NCBI GenBank assembly: GCA_033182465.1
Contig: CP137318.1
Span: 2,356,001 to 2,420,000, forward strand
Reading direction: 5' to 3'
Origin: Sanghuangporus weigelae
Lineage: Eukaryota; Basidiomycota; Agaricomycetes; Hymenochaetales; Hymenochaetaceae
Length of the DNA: 64,000 nucleotides
The position numbers and the translations under genes are program-made. The notes beneath the pieces were generated by a model. It was not told the DNA's origin and ran no database searches. It saw only the letters and a list, made by a program, of their open reading frames with translations. Positions 1 through 11,685 of this stretch are shown piece by piece (position 1 is the stretch's first letter; every line of letters starts with the position of its first letter).

Positions 1-546
1 TTATACAGCTCATCTACATGACTATTGAATTGATTCTCGGTATCGGCATGGGTTTCATTCCTTACGTCGACAACTTTGCACATCTCGGAGGCATGCTGAT
101 GGGTCTACTCGTGGGCTTGGTGTTCTACCCAGTCATTAGTGAAACAAAGCGTCATAGGCTAATCACTTGGGGATTCCGACTCGCGGCGTTACCCTTGATC
201 ATCGTGCTGTTTGTTGTCCTCACCAAGAACTTCTATACGGATGATCCTTCAGCTTGTACGTTCAGACTCTCTTTTACTCTTGGATCTGCACTGACGCTTT
301 CTTTCAGCTTGCAGTTGGTGTAGATGTAAGCAGACTTATATGTCTTCTTGCAATGATTTTCTGACAATTCTTTCCAGATCTGTCATGTATCCCGATGAGT
401 TCAAACAACTATTGCAAAGGGTAAGTCACATGAATGCAGTCATGTATTTTGTGGGATGCTAACGGGAGTGTAATAGCACGGGTATCACAATGACAACCAC
501 CACCACCACCTCAAGTGGCACGACAGTTACAACTAGCAGCTTGTAA
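1..546 (+). CDS. Rhomboid-family intramembrane serine protease, C-terminal part (5' end outside the window)
   Basis: Rhomboid proteases cleave transmembrane helices of membrane proteins within the lipid bilayer. Only the C-terminal part is here. The first exon carries hydrophobic helices and the motif DNFAHLGG, whose His is the catalytic-dyad histidine; the GxS serine must lie upstream of the window. The frame is kept by exons <1-255, 308-325, 378-420 and 477-546. Splicing creates a Cys-rich tail, CSWCRYLSCIP followed by CKGTG, and then a Thr/Ser-rich end. I recall this Cys-rich tail from fungal rhomboids, which supports the splice choices. The 18-nt exon at 308-325 is unusually short. The tail probably faces the cytosol or the Golgi/ER lumen; the compartment cannot be decided from this fragment. 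Confidence 0.85.
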
Positions 547-871
547 ACCTTGGCCGCGCTTTCTTCATCTTTATTGTATACCAAACACCGATCTTGAAAA
601 GCTTGCCTCTGTTTTGCTCCGTTTTGCTATTCCCGCGTCTTCATTCAGCATCTTTTCGTCATCACGGACTCTTGTGGATTCTTTTCGATGCAGTCTTCGC
701 ACGAACTTTGTGTTTCTTTATGTACTGACTCTCGTCGCCATGCGCGGAGGAGACTATTAGTATTATAGATGGGTGCAAGCATTTCCGCCTTTATAATCAA
801 TATGCATTGTCGGACTTACAAAAATGCTATTCAATGTGATAATAGCAACGTGATCAACATTATTTTCACGG
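547..871. other. Convergent 3' intergenic region, no gene seen
   Basis: This lies between the rhomboid stop codon and the MED16 stop codon on the opposite strand. It should hold both 3' UTRs. Only short ORFs in random composition are present, and I found no RNA gene or repeat. Confidence 0.6.
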
Positions 872-3800
872 TCAGGGTTTGCTTGACCACAGGCCGCCGC
901 AGACACAATGCGTTTGCCAGGTTCTCTCCCACGTCGCCCATCGAATGGACGAATGACCCTGGGCAACATTCATCTTAGCACCGATCTCCGATTTCCCGTC
1001 ACATCTCAAACACTGTAGCGTCTGGTTTTGTCCCGTAAGGTATCCCTTCGTGATTATGTCGCGGTCATGCGTCTTCCCGGATGAGCTCATGGATAGGCCC
1101 AGTATGCCGTCCACGAGATCAGTGGGTTTGATGAACAGAGCCAGCTTGTCCACCACCTTCGCATCCATGAGTTTGGAGACAATCTTCTGCAGTAACGATG
1201 AATATTGAGCTGGAGGTTTCAAAGACACCAGAGCACGGCGAGCGATATCTGGAGAATGCTCTACCATGCCTACGGTTGGTACGATGTTCCGTTCGAATAA
1301 AAATGCCGACTAACCTGCATTCATCTTTACTTCTGATTTGATCTCCGACAGAACTTTGTCCAGAGCTTCCAGATCGACAGGGGACGAGTCTACACAATCA
1401 ATGAGGATTTCTCTCGCCACTTGCAAGTGTTCTTCTGCCCTCATCTTCGACCCGAGGAATCCACGGAACCGGCGCACGTGCTGTACAAACCTGTGCAACG
1501 TCCCCAGCATGTATGGATGAACAAGATGAAGAAGCGAACTACTCAGATGGACGGAAGAAGCCTGGCCTACCGAGTCACAATGATCACGCAGTTGTTGATT
1601 GATATAATCGCTCCACGTACCATTTGGAAACTCAGTTCGTTTGCTACCATCAACAAAGTCACTGAAGCCTTCCGCAAGACTGACCTCGCTGGCAAATTCA
1701 ACACAATCCTTGAGCAAGTTCTCAAGGAACTCCTCCATAAAATAGCCGCACAGAGCAGTCAGATACCAGATTGCGTCTGCATCGGTGAGAACTTCAGCCT
1801 TCTCCATAATGATTGGTTAACTCACCAGGATCATAACCAGCAGTACCGAAAGTTTCTTCCCATACAACACTGCAAGCTGATAAAGAGCATACTTCCAGGC
1901 CGGTCTGATAACGAGAGATCAAATCGCCAGTTTCAGCATCGGACCTTGCGAATAGACTCCTTTTCCTGCAGCGAACTATCAAATAAGTGATGGATAACTC
2001 AGTAAGCCACTTACCTATATAACTCAATCGCTAATCCGGTGACTTCGATGATCCACATAGTTGCCATCCCAGCATGGCTAGTCTCAAAATCAAGAAGAAC
2101 AGTTGCCAAAGCATCCTCGACGGCCGATATCGGAACGCTCTGAGTACACAGAATGTGGATGATATCGCCGGGCGAAATTCGTCGTTGAAGGGCAATTTCA
2201 GCGCACGTCGCCAAGTGCCTTTTTGGCTTCTGCCAAACTACGTGTTATTAAGGAAGCTGGTTAGACGCAGAATGAAAGACAAGGATATCAGAAGCCCACC
2301 GTGCTCTTGCCCACTGTGCATTGTTCTGCTCGGATGTTGATGTATAAAGGCCAAAGCATTTACCCTAAACGACGTCAAAGAAGCTGTGGAGATTGCACAG
2401 GCAAGGGAGTGGTTCGGAGAAACAGCGAAGCTGAAAGGCACTGAACCTGTTGTCAAATACTTTAGATAGACATTTATAAATCTGGATCGTCTTACACTCA
2501 ATGCCGTACGAGCCGACCGGACAAAGGAGGTTTATGGCTTCCCAACCATCATCTATCTGAAGTTCTGGCCTATGGAGAGGTTGTCGTAAGATACCAATTT
2601 TATTTAGTATCGAAATAACTTCCACTTACAGTCGTAATATCTGCAGCTTCCCAACGGTCACACGCTGCTCACCCTTCCGCCTCATAGGCTGACCTTCGTG
2701 GTTCAACGTGCCAACTAACGCAGAAGTGTATTGCGAGGTGTTTATGGGCTGGAAATGGGACACGTGGACTACGACACTCGACGTTAGTGTCAATTGCGAC
2801 ATCCGTCTGAAATACTGATTCATCAAAGTAAGCTTCAGGACAAATGGCCAAAGGAACAGACACACCCAAGTCTGAGGATCCACCGGATTCCTCCAAAAGA
2901 TGTACAAGATTAGCTCGGAAGAGGGGGATGCAGAAACTGTAACAGTGAAACACATTAACGCACGGTTTCAATCTGAGGAACGTCCAACTCACAATGTCCA
3001 TGTTCAAGCGTCGTGCAAAGGAGATAAAGCGGACTAGGAGTCCTTCCTCTGACCTTTTCAAGCATTGGTTTCGCAGCTGCAGCTTTCACAGGTGATCTGA
3101 GGATAGAACGACCTGGAGATTGAGAGACATGTGCAGGAACGGATGCGGGTGATGATTGTGGCGTTACGCGTCGATGAGTCTGCGTGGGAGTTGAAGGAGC
3201 TATAGTCAGGGCGTTCGAGGGAAGCGCAGGTACAAAGGTCATGCCAATAAGACAACGACCCGACCGAGGTAGATCTCGGATCGAAGGCAAAGGAGTCGTG
3301 ACAAGAGCTGATTAAGTCTTCAGTAAGGTAATTTGTCAAAATCTTAAAGAGATCCTGATCGACAGACATAGGAAAAATCCTTCGACCGAAATATTTACTT
3401 CACAAACGTCGATGACGTTCTCGTCTCTCCATGTCTCCCAGTTAGATGTTGCTTCGGGTTCTTCGAAGGTTGGCCCAGTCAACGATAGATTCATGTCTGC
3501 TGATCTTTGCCGTTGCGACTCGGGTGCAGCACCAGGGACAAAAGACGAATACGTGGAAACAAGAACGGATGATTCTGCATCATCATCTTATCAAGCTCTT
3601 CGGAAGCTGAAAGGTGAAGAGCTCACCATCATAACCGACGCCGATAGCTGCATGGACGCAGCGTCCCAAGCCTCGTGGCCCTTCGACTTGTTCTCCTGTT
3701 GGGCGCTTTTGAGTTTCCTTGGACACGGAACGGCGCGCTAAGGAAGCGCTGAGCATATGAAGTTTCTCAGTCTGGGGATGCAAATAGAATACATCGCAAA

Positions 3801-4527
3801 GGCGCGTCTCGGTTACAGCGATCAAAACAGGATGAAGTGAAGGAATGAACGGCCCAAGAGCTGGAAGGCGTACGGGCGTTCCCGAGTCTGAGCTTGACCA
3901 CTGAGAATGCAATTACTTATAAGAATACGGAATTAATGTGCATGTTGTGTATGTTACCTTTCTATCTGGGTCCAGCCAGCGAGCTGCGACAACGCCATCA
4001 CCTCGAGCAAACGTTTGCCACTCTCTTATAGTCCAGTCATCTACAGTCCGCGATTTGCTCCAAAAACACCCAACACCGTCGACATCGATTCCGGGAAAAT
4101 AAGCAAAGATCCAATCATCTCTAGATGAAGCACATATGATAGTGGGAGGGTCATAGGAGGTCGGGGATGCTGATAGAGCGGGAGGATCAGGTAGAGTGAA
4201 GTGTTTATTCGAAGGAAAATGTAAGCAAGCGACCCGTGGCTCGGTGGCATGTGCGGTGAGGATGAGAGATGAGCTTGTCCATTGAACCGGTCTGCGGACT
4301 AGGTCAGACAGTTAGCTAATAAAACACTGAGCTATAACTCACGGACGGCGTGGCTCGAAGAGAGGAACAAAGTCCCACCATCCGAAACGAAAGTCGTCCG
4401 TCTCTTTCTGCTTCCCCTTTGTTGTGTTTGGTAACTTGAGATCAGCTGCAGCAAGAGTGTGCGCAAGAGTATGCGAGTGTGTACGTGAGTGTGAATAAGG
4501 CAGCGGACGCCTTGGTGCGTCGACCAT
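872..4527 (-). CDS. MED16: Mediator complex subunit 16 (Sin4-type), multi-exon
   Basis: MED16 is a tail-module subunit of Mediator, the coactivator that links transcription factors to RNA polymerase II. The best evidence is the C-terminus (872-1267). It has a CxxC pair (CLRC), then a spaced W..WE..W block and CVCGGLW, matching the zinc-ribbon-like C-terminal signature of MED16. The N-terminal exon (ATG at 4527) contains GWWDFVPLFEPRRP, followed by a WD-like segment at about 3960-4290. Helical middle segments are readable around 2011-2214 and 1310-1807. Introns are numerous and I did not resolve each one, so the span is an outer limit. The start is the first ATG in frame with the Trp-rich exon. 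It is head-to-head with PAC3, only 92 bp away. The family call rests mainly on the C-terminus. Confidence 0.7.
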
Positions 4528-4619
4528 GACGGTCAGAATCAAGAATTCACTTCCACCGCGCTCGCGTCGCGTCGCTCTGATCGCGTCTTGACTCTTGACC
4601 TTTGCCGAGTGCCGACGCC
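4528..4619. promoter_or_regulatory. Very short bidirectional promoter between MED16 and PAC3
   Basis: Only 92 bp separate the two start codons, so both 5' UTRs and core promoters must overlap or lie inside this segment. It is CG-rich (CGCGTCGCGTCGC-like) with no TATA box, typical of a housekeeping bidirectional promoter. Confidence 0.6.
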
Positions 4620-5154
4620 ATGTCCTCGCAAACTCACTTGTCGCGCTCCCTCAACGGCGTTGAAACAGAAGTCGCAATACTGAACTATGCCGACAGAGTT
4701 CTTGTGCTCGTCACTCAGCTGGGCAAAATTGGGCATATGGTTCGTAAATTTCTTATTTCAAATCAAGAGAAAAGTAACTGAACGCGCGTTACTCCAGATT
4801 CAGGCGTCAATTCCATCGACGGTGCCTTTGCTCCCGCCAACCCCCAAAGATGACGGGTTGCCTCTCATCGAGCCTCCTCCTTCTGTCGAGTTGATATCGA
4901 TCTTCGGCAGTGCTCCAACGGCACATCTCACGACGTTGCACTCACTCTATGCATCCCACATTGCCACACTTGTCTGGACGATGACTGCGCAGTCCGAAGA
5001 GACTGGTAAGCGACGAAACGTAATAGTCGGTCTTGCTTTCAAAAATTCGCAAGACGTCAGTGCACACGATACAGGGTTGAGTTCCGGTGAGCAGACGACG
5101 TTCAAGGGAGTAATGAGTATGATCGTCGCACTCTTGCGAGGGGAAGAGGGATAG
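4620..5154 (+). CDS. Proteasome assembly chaperone 3 (PAC3/PSMG3-like)
   Basis: PAC3 works with PAC4 to order alpha subunits during assembly of the 20S proteasome ring. Two exons, 4620-4739 and 4798-5154, give about 158 aa, close to the usual size. The N-terminal exon reads as the family's first strand block, ending DRVLVLVTQLGKIGHM, comparable to the 'SDRxxVVVTQxGKxG' region of PSMG3. The second exon has HxxTLVWTMTAQ and NVIVGLAFKN, matching the conserved 'LGLALK' strand. The only intron starts with GTTCGT, an unusual donor, but splicing there is phase 0 and restores the family alignment. STS1/Cut8, another proteasome factor, is the next gene downstream on the same strand. Confidence 0.8.
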
Positions 5155-5881
5155 ATTGAGAGGTAACGAGGGGGTTTATTATTTAATTGGCATTTGATAT
5201 ACATGTGTGTACGACGATAGACTACATACACAATTCATGAGGAACTCGATCTGCGGGAAAAAGAAAGAAAGAAAAAATGGGTCAGCATACGACATTGACG
5301 GAGAGCAGACGGGAACAAGTCAGTATTAGCATGGTTGCTCATCAACACTCGTCCTTGAGACGAGGATCAGGGCTTGACTTCTATTTGGTTCATCACACCG
5401 CGACCGTATCGCGGCTTCCACGTTCGTAACGGGTATGAAATTGTAAAGGCACTCACCCTGCATCTGGCAGAGCAGCTCCACTCCGCTATCTGCTGTGTGT
5501 GTGAAAGCACCTTTCAAAGACAGACAGTCAGACAATGCCGAAAAGGACAGACAACGTAAGAGTGAAGAGCTCAGAAATTTGGGTATATTAAAGATGGTCA
5601 TGAGCCCTCAGCTTCCGAGTAGCGATTCTTTGTTTGTCTCATCGCCGCAATGTAAGTAAGAAGAAGATATCACGATACTCACAATGGTTGTAGAAGGAAA
5701 CAAACACGAGTGGTCGGTTTTATTTTATTTTATTTTATGGTTAGGGCCGGTCTGATTGATTGGCGCGTGCGTGCGTGTGCTATTGCCTACTTTGGCACGC
5801 GTACGAGCACGAGCTCCGCATTCGTCACCTAGCTTCTGCAGCCACAAACGGCCCAGTCGCTCGTCGTTCTCCCGCCCTGCA
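5155..5881. other. PAC3-STS1 intergenic region with possible minus-strand spliced transcript
   Basis: No protein gene is supported. On the minus strand there are good splice signals: GTGAGT donors at about 5682 and 5455, and a strong pyrimidine tract ending CCCGCAG near 5252. None of the readings gives a recognisable protein. This may be a spliced non-coding or very small gene divergent from STS1, or just UTR sequence. The 3' UTR of PAC3 and the promoter of STS1 must also lie here. Confidence 0.35.
5718..5737. repeat. (TTTTA)4 pentanucleotide microsatellite
   Basis: Four exact TTTTA units lie about 145 bp upstream of the STS1 start codon. It may act as a nucleosome-excluding poly(dA:dT)-like promoter element, but this is inference. 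Confidence 0.85.
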
Positions 5882-7138
5882 ATGGCCGGCATAATCACCC
5901 CTCAATTCGGTTTTCGTCCTGCTGCTGTAGACCATTCCCCGTCGCCTCTTGGCTTTGGTTTCGGCCTTTCTTCAGCGGCTTCAGTTCCAGGTTGGCAGCC
6001 TCCTGGCATGCAGGCAGCTCCTTTCTCTCCCGCTCCCTCCGCTTTCAGTGGCCCACACAAAACAGCCCAGAAGCGGAGGCATGACGAGACAGACAATGAC
6101 GAACTGATGGACCGTAGTCCGACTCCCGAGCGGAGACCCGTCAGGCCAATAAAACAGATGCGTGTGCGTTCGGCTGAAGGTCGCTCTCAGGACGCTGTTG
6201 GAGATCACGACAAAGCGGGCAAGGAAATTAGATCTTCCCGTGCCGATTCGGGACACGATATTGACATCGGAATGTTACTCGGTGTGTCTATTCAGTGTTT
6301 GGAGTGAGCCAAATTCCCGTCTTATGCTCGTTCTCTAGCCAGTCTACCCCCTCAGTCCTTGCTTCCCATTCTAACTTCCCTGCTCTCGACACATCCTTCC
6401 CTGAAACCAACTGTCCTAACACTGATACCCCGGCCGACTCTGGATACCGCTCTAAATGCCATAAATCAAGCCGCCAAGAAGCTGGTAGACGAATACCCAT
6501 ATTCCGCTTCATCTTTTCCCTTCTCACACCCATCTACTCCAATTTCATTCGGGTTCGGCAGTGGCGCCTTTGGCGGCAGCAACCGCTCGTACAATGCCTC
6601 GACCTCGGGCTCCACGACTGGTTTCGGTCGCGCATCAGCGCCGAACGGAAACAATGCAGGCATGCGAGACGATTACATCCTCTCGCGACTCCGGCCCGTC
6701 ATATCCGACTTTGTCTCGGCAGCGTTCTCGTACATGCCGTACTTCTCGTTTCTATCCGGCTCCTCGGGCACTCACCCGCTGGCTACAACAAAGGAAAAGG
6801 TCTACCCGCATACTTCGGAGACGTTTGCATATCTGTCCGCGTTAACAAACCATCTCCTGAATCAGCCGGCTCTCTGTCAATCATCCTTAGCTCCTCTTCT
6901 TCTCCCGCGGTTGTTGCAGGAGTGGATGGCGTGGGTGGACAGAGTTGATGAATTGCTAAAGCAAGGTGGAATGATCGGGTCGGGAATAGCGGAGAGCTGG
7001 ATCGAAGCACTAGACAGATACGCGGAGGCCAAGGTCGAGGGAGTTGACGAAAACATCAAGTATGCCCTGAAGAGCGTCCGGGACAGATGGGTCGCCGTGG
7101 CGGGTTGGCTTGTCGGTCGCAATGCTCCTTTTAGATGA
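5882..7138 (+). CDS. STS1: Sts1/Cut8-family nuclear proteasome tethering factor
   Basis: Sts1 (budding yeast) and Cut8 (fission yeast) bring proteasomes into the nucleus and hold them there. Two exons, 5882-6281 and 6339-7138 (phase-1 intron), give 399 aa. The N-terminus is Pro/Ser/Phe/Gly-rich with a basic patch (QKRRH, and RRPVRPIKQMR further on) that could serve as nuclear import signal. The fold follows: 'ASLPPQSLLPILTSLL', then 'TLDTALNAINQAAKKLVDEYPY', a Ser/Gly-rich insert, and the helical six-bundle-like C-terminus (RLRPVISDFVSAAFSYMPYF ... WIEALDRYAEA). These match the Cut8 domain order. The start codon chosen is the first ATG of the open frame after a CT-rich leader. It is directly downstream of PAC3. 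Confidence 0.8.
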
Positions 7139-7397
7139 CAGTTTAGTGGCCGTTCATTATTACTCATGTGTACTCAGCTATCTTGGTTAACGATATTCTG
7201 TACTGAACGCACTAGCATACAACATTCTTTCAATTCCCTTGTAGACAAGCAACTTATCACAGATATTTCATTTTGTTCTGTTTAGCTTTCATGATGTATG
7301 TATACCAGCATGCAACACAGTCATTTATCACAAATGTTTGCAGACCAGGAGAAATGCATCGACGAGAATAATGTCACAATATAGTGTTTAACTGATA

Positions 7398-7970
7398 CTA
7401 AATCATGAGTTTTTCAACCGCGTCCTTGATGGTACGAATTTGGCTGTTGAGCTCGTTCGTCTCGTTTGTCGTTATACTCGCAGCAATAACGGGCCTCGTC
7501 ACGTTGCATGCACGACCCAAAGCCGCCTTTGAAGGAACATACACGTACGGGACGTTCTAGATCCAGAAGGTTAGCTACACACCCATTTGAATAACAAAAC
7601 AAATCATCATCACCTTATCCTCACACAACAGGGGTAAGTGCAAGAGAATTTCAATCGGCTCTGTGTCTGCGGTCAACACGATGAGTTCGGCGATACCACG
7701 GTTCAACGTCTTCGTAGCTAGAAAAAAAAATGAGTCCAAGTCGAGACCAAACAAGAGGCCCAGGCTATACCTTCATTTGCACCCTTCTTCAGCTGCTTGT
7801 ATTGCGAAGCTTGCTGAACGAGATCAAGAATCTACATTGCGGAAAAGAAGCAAGAAACACAGTATCTTTTGAGCAACGGTGCAGGAAGTAAATGGCCCAA
7901 AGCGACATACCTGGTTCGTTAGGGTTGCATCCGCCAGAGGCCACGCCTTACTCTTCTGCTCATCCGACAT
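7398..7970 (-). CDS. SNU13: SNU13 / 15.5K, L7Ae-family U4 snRNA and box C/D snoRNA binding protein
   Basis: Snu13 binds kink-turns in U4 snRNA and box C/D snoRNAs, and so serves both the spliceosome and rRNA 2'-O-methylation. Four exons (7911-7970, 7771-7831, 7614-7717, 7398-7556) join without frame conflict into 127 aa, exactly the family size. Recognisable blocks are [33 protein letters not shown] (the L7Ae RNA-binding loop), [19 protein letters not shown] and [20 protein letters not shown], and the C-terminal [13 protein letters not shown]. All key residues look intact. Introns are 54-79 bp. Head-to-head with the PPR-like gene. Confidence 0.95.
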
Positions 7971-8225
7971 TCTGACCTCACAGCGAATGAAGTTGCTAGA
8001 TCCTCGGTCGACGAAGACAAATGTAGTTGTGTAGTACAATGAACGGAAAAATTGCTAGTCAAGCACTGTCATGATCCAAACGGAGCATCAGATTGCCACG
8101 GTGCACGTGTTTCATTTTTGACCCAATCGACGTGTCGATGTCAGATAGCCAGCAGCCCAGCACCTATTCGTGCGTAAAGCAAATAATCGAGTGTAACGAC
8201 CAAGTCGCGCCCTTTCGACCCATGA
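7971..8225. promoter_or_regulatory. Divergent promoter region between SNU13 and the PPR-like gene
   Basis: 255 bp separate the start codons. No clear TATA box is visible. Nothing else was seen in the segment. Confidence 0.5.
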
Positions 8226-10044
8226 ATGCTTCAATATGCTCTTCGCATCGGGCTGCGAAGACATTTCTGCGCGTCTTTTCCGGTGTCGCGCGTGATGAAC
8301 ACGTCCACAGCGCCGGTTTCTTCTGTCGAGATGACCCTGCGCTCCGACCAACAGAGCGTAGGAATTCGCGACGATAGCACTCCTCGCTTATTAGAAGAAA
8401 ATAAAGTTGAATCTTCTGTTGATAGGTGAGGCTTGTTTGTCTTTGTTTGTTGCGATCTCATGCTCATTTTCAGTTCTAAGTTCTGCCAGGATACCCTTCG
8501 CGTCCTCAGAAACGTGTAGTACTCAACGTGTTCCGATCCAGGTTAGATATTCTTCTCTATCGCAGATGACGACTATTGGCGGCGACTCTCCTGACGGACA
8601 TAAATCCCGGCTCCCACGTCGTTCCACGCGTAAGGGCTCAAAAATGTCGGTTCTAGTCTCCACGACTGTGGATGTCAATTCTCTTGCACCCCACGAGATG
8701 AAAGCTTCAAGCAAGGACATACAAGCTGAATTTATTCCAGAAAATGAGCTTCAGGGAGTTCTCAAGGGTGTAATGCCGATACCATTCGAAAGGACTCATC
8801 ATAGCCTTACGCATCCGGCTACTCCTCAAGAGCTTGAACTCAGGCTGTATCAAGCTCTGACGTTCAAGCCCTTGCCATCCCTTTCTCGCCTGATCAAATA
8901 TCATGACTCATTTCCATCGTTACATTCTGCGTCATCCTACGATTTGTTGGTGCAGCTTGCCATACGCCATACATCATATTCGAAAGCATTCCAACTCCTG
9001 CGACGTATGGAAGAAGTAGGTATTAAGCCTAGTTCGTATAGCAAGGTTTTGCATATCAGACTGCTGGTCAGAATCGGACGATGGAATCACGCCTGGTCTT
9101 ACGTTCGACAGGGGCTAGCGTCTGGAAACGAAAAATCTGCCTTACCGTTACTACTCGAGCTTCTCGGATTCCACGAACCGAGGGAATTCAGCAGGAAGAC
9201 TTTGCCAGACGTCTCTAGACCGATGCGGACTGCTCCAGAGGTACACGATGATGGCTACCATGCTTCGCTTGTTCGCGAATGGCAGAAAAGCATTCTCGGC
9301 AGCATTCCGAATCACCTCCCAGGGGATGCGCATCCTCCAGTATATTTCATCCTGACCGTCGTACGCCATCTGCTCAGGAATTCTCGGATTAAAACCGCTC
9401 GGGCAGTAACAATGGAGTGGATTTGCCATCTGCCCAGAGTTCTCAGCCGTCCCCGCAAACGCCATTGTTTGTGTCTCTTACACTTGCATCTAGCGTTCTC
9501 ATCCAAAGTACTGGAATCATATTTCTCGAATCGCAAATTCGTTGATCTGTATCTGCGACAACGGCCCGATGTGCGGCCTAATTCAACAACTCTATTTCTA
9601 CTTTTACGCAGCCTGACGCGTGCGAAGGGAAAGCTGACATACCACGCCATTGGACTTGTTCGGGCTTTCCAGAAGAAGTGGGGTCCAGGATTGATTGATA
9701 GGCGCGTTCGGCGGCGTATTGCTCATATAGCCCTTCGCGAAGGACGTCTGGATGTGGCACACACGTGGATAGAAGCAGAGGATCGGACATCAAGAAGGAG
9801 AAAACTGATGGCTCTACAACGAGTGGTCGTCGGTGAGCAGGCGGTCAAGCTGCCTCGAAAGACTCGACGAATGTCATTCCAGAAGCTGATGCCTGGCGTG
9901 GACGATGAAAATCGCAAATGGCGATGGCTAAAGAGGCGCTTTTGGAGGCGGAATCAATCGAGATTGTCAAGACAGACTCGGCCTAGTATGTTGGTCTCAG
10001 TAGACGAGAAGCATGTCGCGCATGGACCAATTATGGATGTCTAA
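8226..10044 (+). CDS. PPR-like helical-repeat protein, probably mitochondrial
   Basis: Two exons (8226-8425 and 8490-10044) give 584 aa. The N-terminus, MLQYALRIGLRRHFCASF, is basic with alternating hydrophobic residues and lacks acidic residues, as in a mitochondrial presequence. The middle contains pairs of helices like pentatricopeptide repeats, for instance SYDLLVQLAIRHTSYSKAF followed by LLRRMEEVGIKPSSYSKVL, and a later one around RPNSTTLFLLLRSLTRAKG. PPR proteins bind organellar RNA and aid its processing, stability or translation. The C-terminus is strongly basic (RRRK, KWRWLKRRFWRR), fitting RNA binding. No named orthologue is recognised. The second exon is open further upstream in frame, so an intronless form starting at ATG 8566 is an alternative. 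Confidence 0.6.
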
Positions 10045-11503
10045 AATCGAGCAAGCAGCTAGAATGACTCTGTAACATACTCTCGGTGGATTGCATACCA
10101 TTTACAATGCCTAAACATCATGTGTACAGCAGACGACAATCGATCACTTATTCGCCTAGAGAAATCCATGCATGGAACATATCTATCGCTATGATTAAGC
10201 ATGTTTCTCATCGTGCAAGACACGGACCGATAAACTGAACTTAGATAAGCTCAGCCACATATCTTTTTATTAATTTATGTCAAAACAATCGTGGTTTTAA
10301 GAATCTTGCGAAGATATCGGCCTCTAAGATGCCCGCCCAGGTAAGCGGATTATATTGAGTTCATAGTAACCAATCTGAACCCTTTTCGCTTCTTTTGCCA
10401 AGGGCAGCCGGATATATGTCCAAGACGCCATTCTTCAGTTTCGGGGTGACACTGCTCGTTGGAAACTTCGGTTAGTCGTTCTATCAATAGGGGCACTCGC
10501 TCGAGCAAAGAAGTGGTGTTTTCAATTAATATTCATATTCAAGAATATGGGAAGTCTGCTCCGAGAAATGAGTAGCCGGATGCCACGGTAAGATTACCAG
10601 GTAGGAGCAAGACAAATGCATCGCATCCAGTAGCAATAAATCAGTCACTGATGTGAAACATAAACGCTGTTGGCTCGCTGATCACACTGAACAGTGAATA
10701 TGACTTGGTCAATGCCCCGTTGTTTAGTTTATCAAGACCGACGTTGAGTAGAGCTGAGAATGGCTGAACGGGAAAGCTTCCGTCGACAGCCGCTCCGGCC
10801 TTCCGTTCTTACGATTTCGATCGCCAGAGACTCGGTTTTCATGATAAATTGAGGAGGGGAGCACTGCAGACGGGACGGTTAAACTTTGCTTCATGCGAGA
10901 AAGCAGTGTTAGCCTGATCGTCGGATACCGGGACATTCAGGTTGGATGAAGACACGAGTGCACGGATCCGAACGGACTAGGGCTAAGGGACCTCGTTGGC
11001 TCCCCACAAGTGCTAGTCAGCTAAAACTACTTAGTGGCTGCGATCTGGAATCACCGATCCAATAATCGCCCTATGAGGAAGAAAGAGCCTGGCCAATTAG
11101 GGGCGAGATCTAGCCAAAGTCGAAAGTAAAGAATTGATTCCGTCTCGGCTACCTTCACCCATGTGGACAAATAGTACCCCATGTGGTGACAACAAGTCTG
11201 AGGGACAAATTAAGGTGAGTAGAATTATCGTGAAAAGCGGAGTAGTCGTGCTTAAGCTTCTTCGAAAAAGAACACTAGTACTATTCAAAGCCGTGGTGTT
11301 GAATTAAGTATGATTTAAGTTTGGTCGAGACCCAGTTCTTCTGACCATTCGTTCGATCAAAACAGAAAGGGCGATTCAATCAATGGAAATCGAGTGGAGC
11401 CCAGTTGTTCCATTGGACACCGACTCGGACACGTCGCCGACAAGCCCGTGAAGATAGTACCAATATTAATATCTGTTTCAGCAAGCAGTGAAGCACGGTA
11501 CGA

Positions 11504-11520
11504 CATACATACATACATAC
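11504..11520. repeat. (CATA)4 microsatellite
   Basis: Four tandem CATA units plus one base within the gene-poor region. Confidence 0.85.
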
Positions 11521-11664
11521 AAAAGACGCCCTGTGGCTGGGCTGAAATTGAATTGTTGCTATTATTACTAAGCATTAGACGCGCGGTGTTCTAGGCACCC
11601 TTGACTAAATTAGGCAGGCAACAGCTGTGGGAAAGTGGAAGCTGGGGAACTACTAAACTTCAAC

Positions 11665-11685
11665 CATCATCATCATCAACATCAA
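11665..11685. repeat. CAT/CAA trinucleotide repeat
   Basis: Four CAT units followed by CAA-CAT-CAA, within the gene-poor region. Confidence 0.8.

Noticed and set aside
763-969. Overlapping short ORFs on both strands near the rhomboid 3' end
   Set aside because: They overlap the MED16 last exon or its 3' UTR and have no family features.
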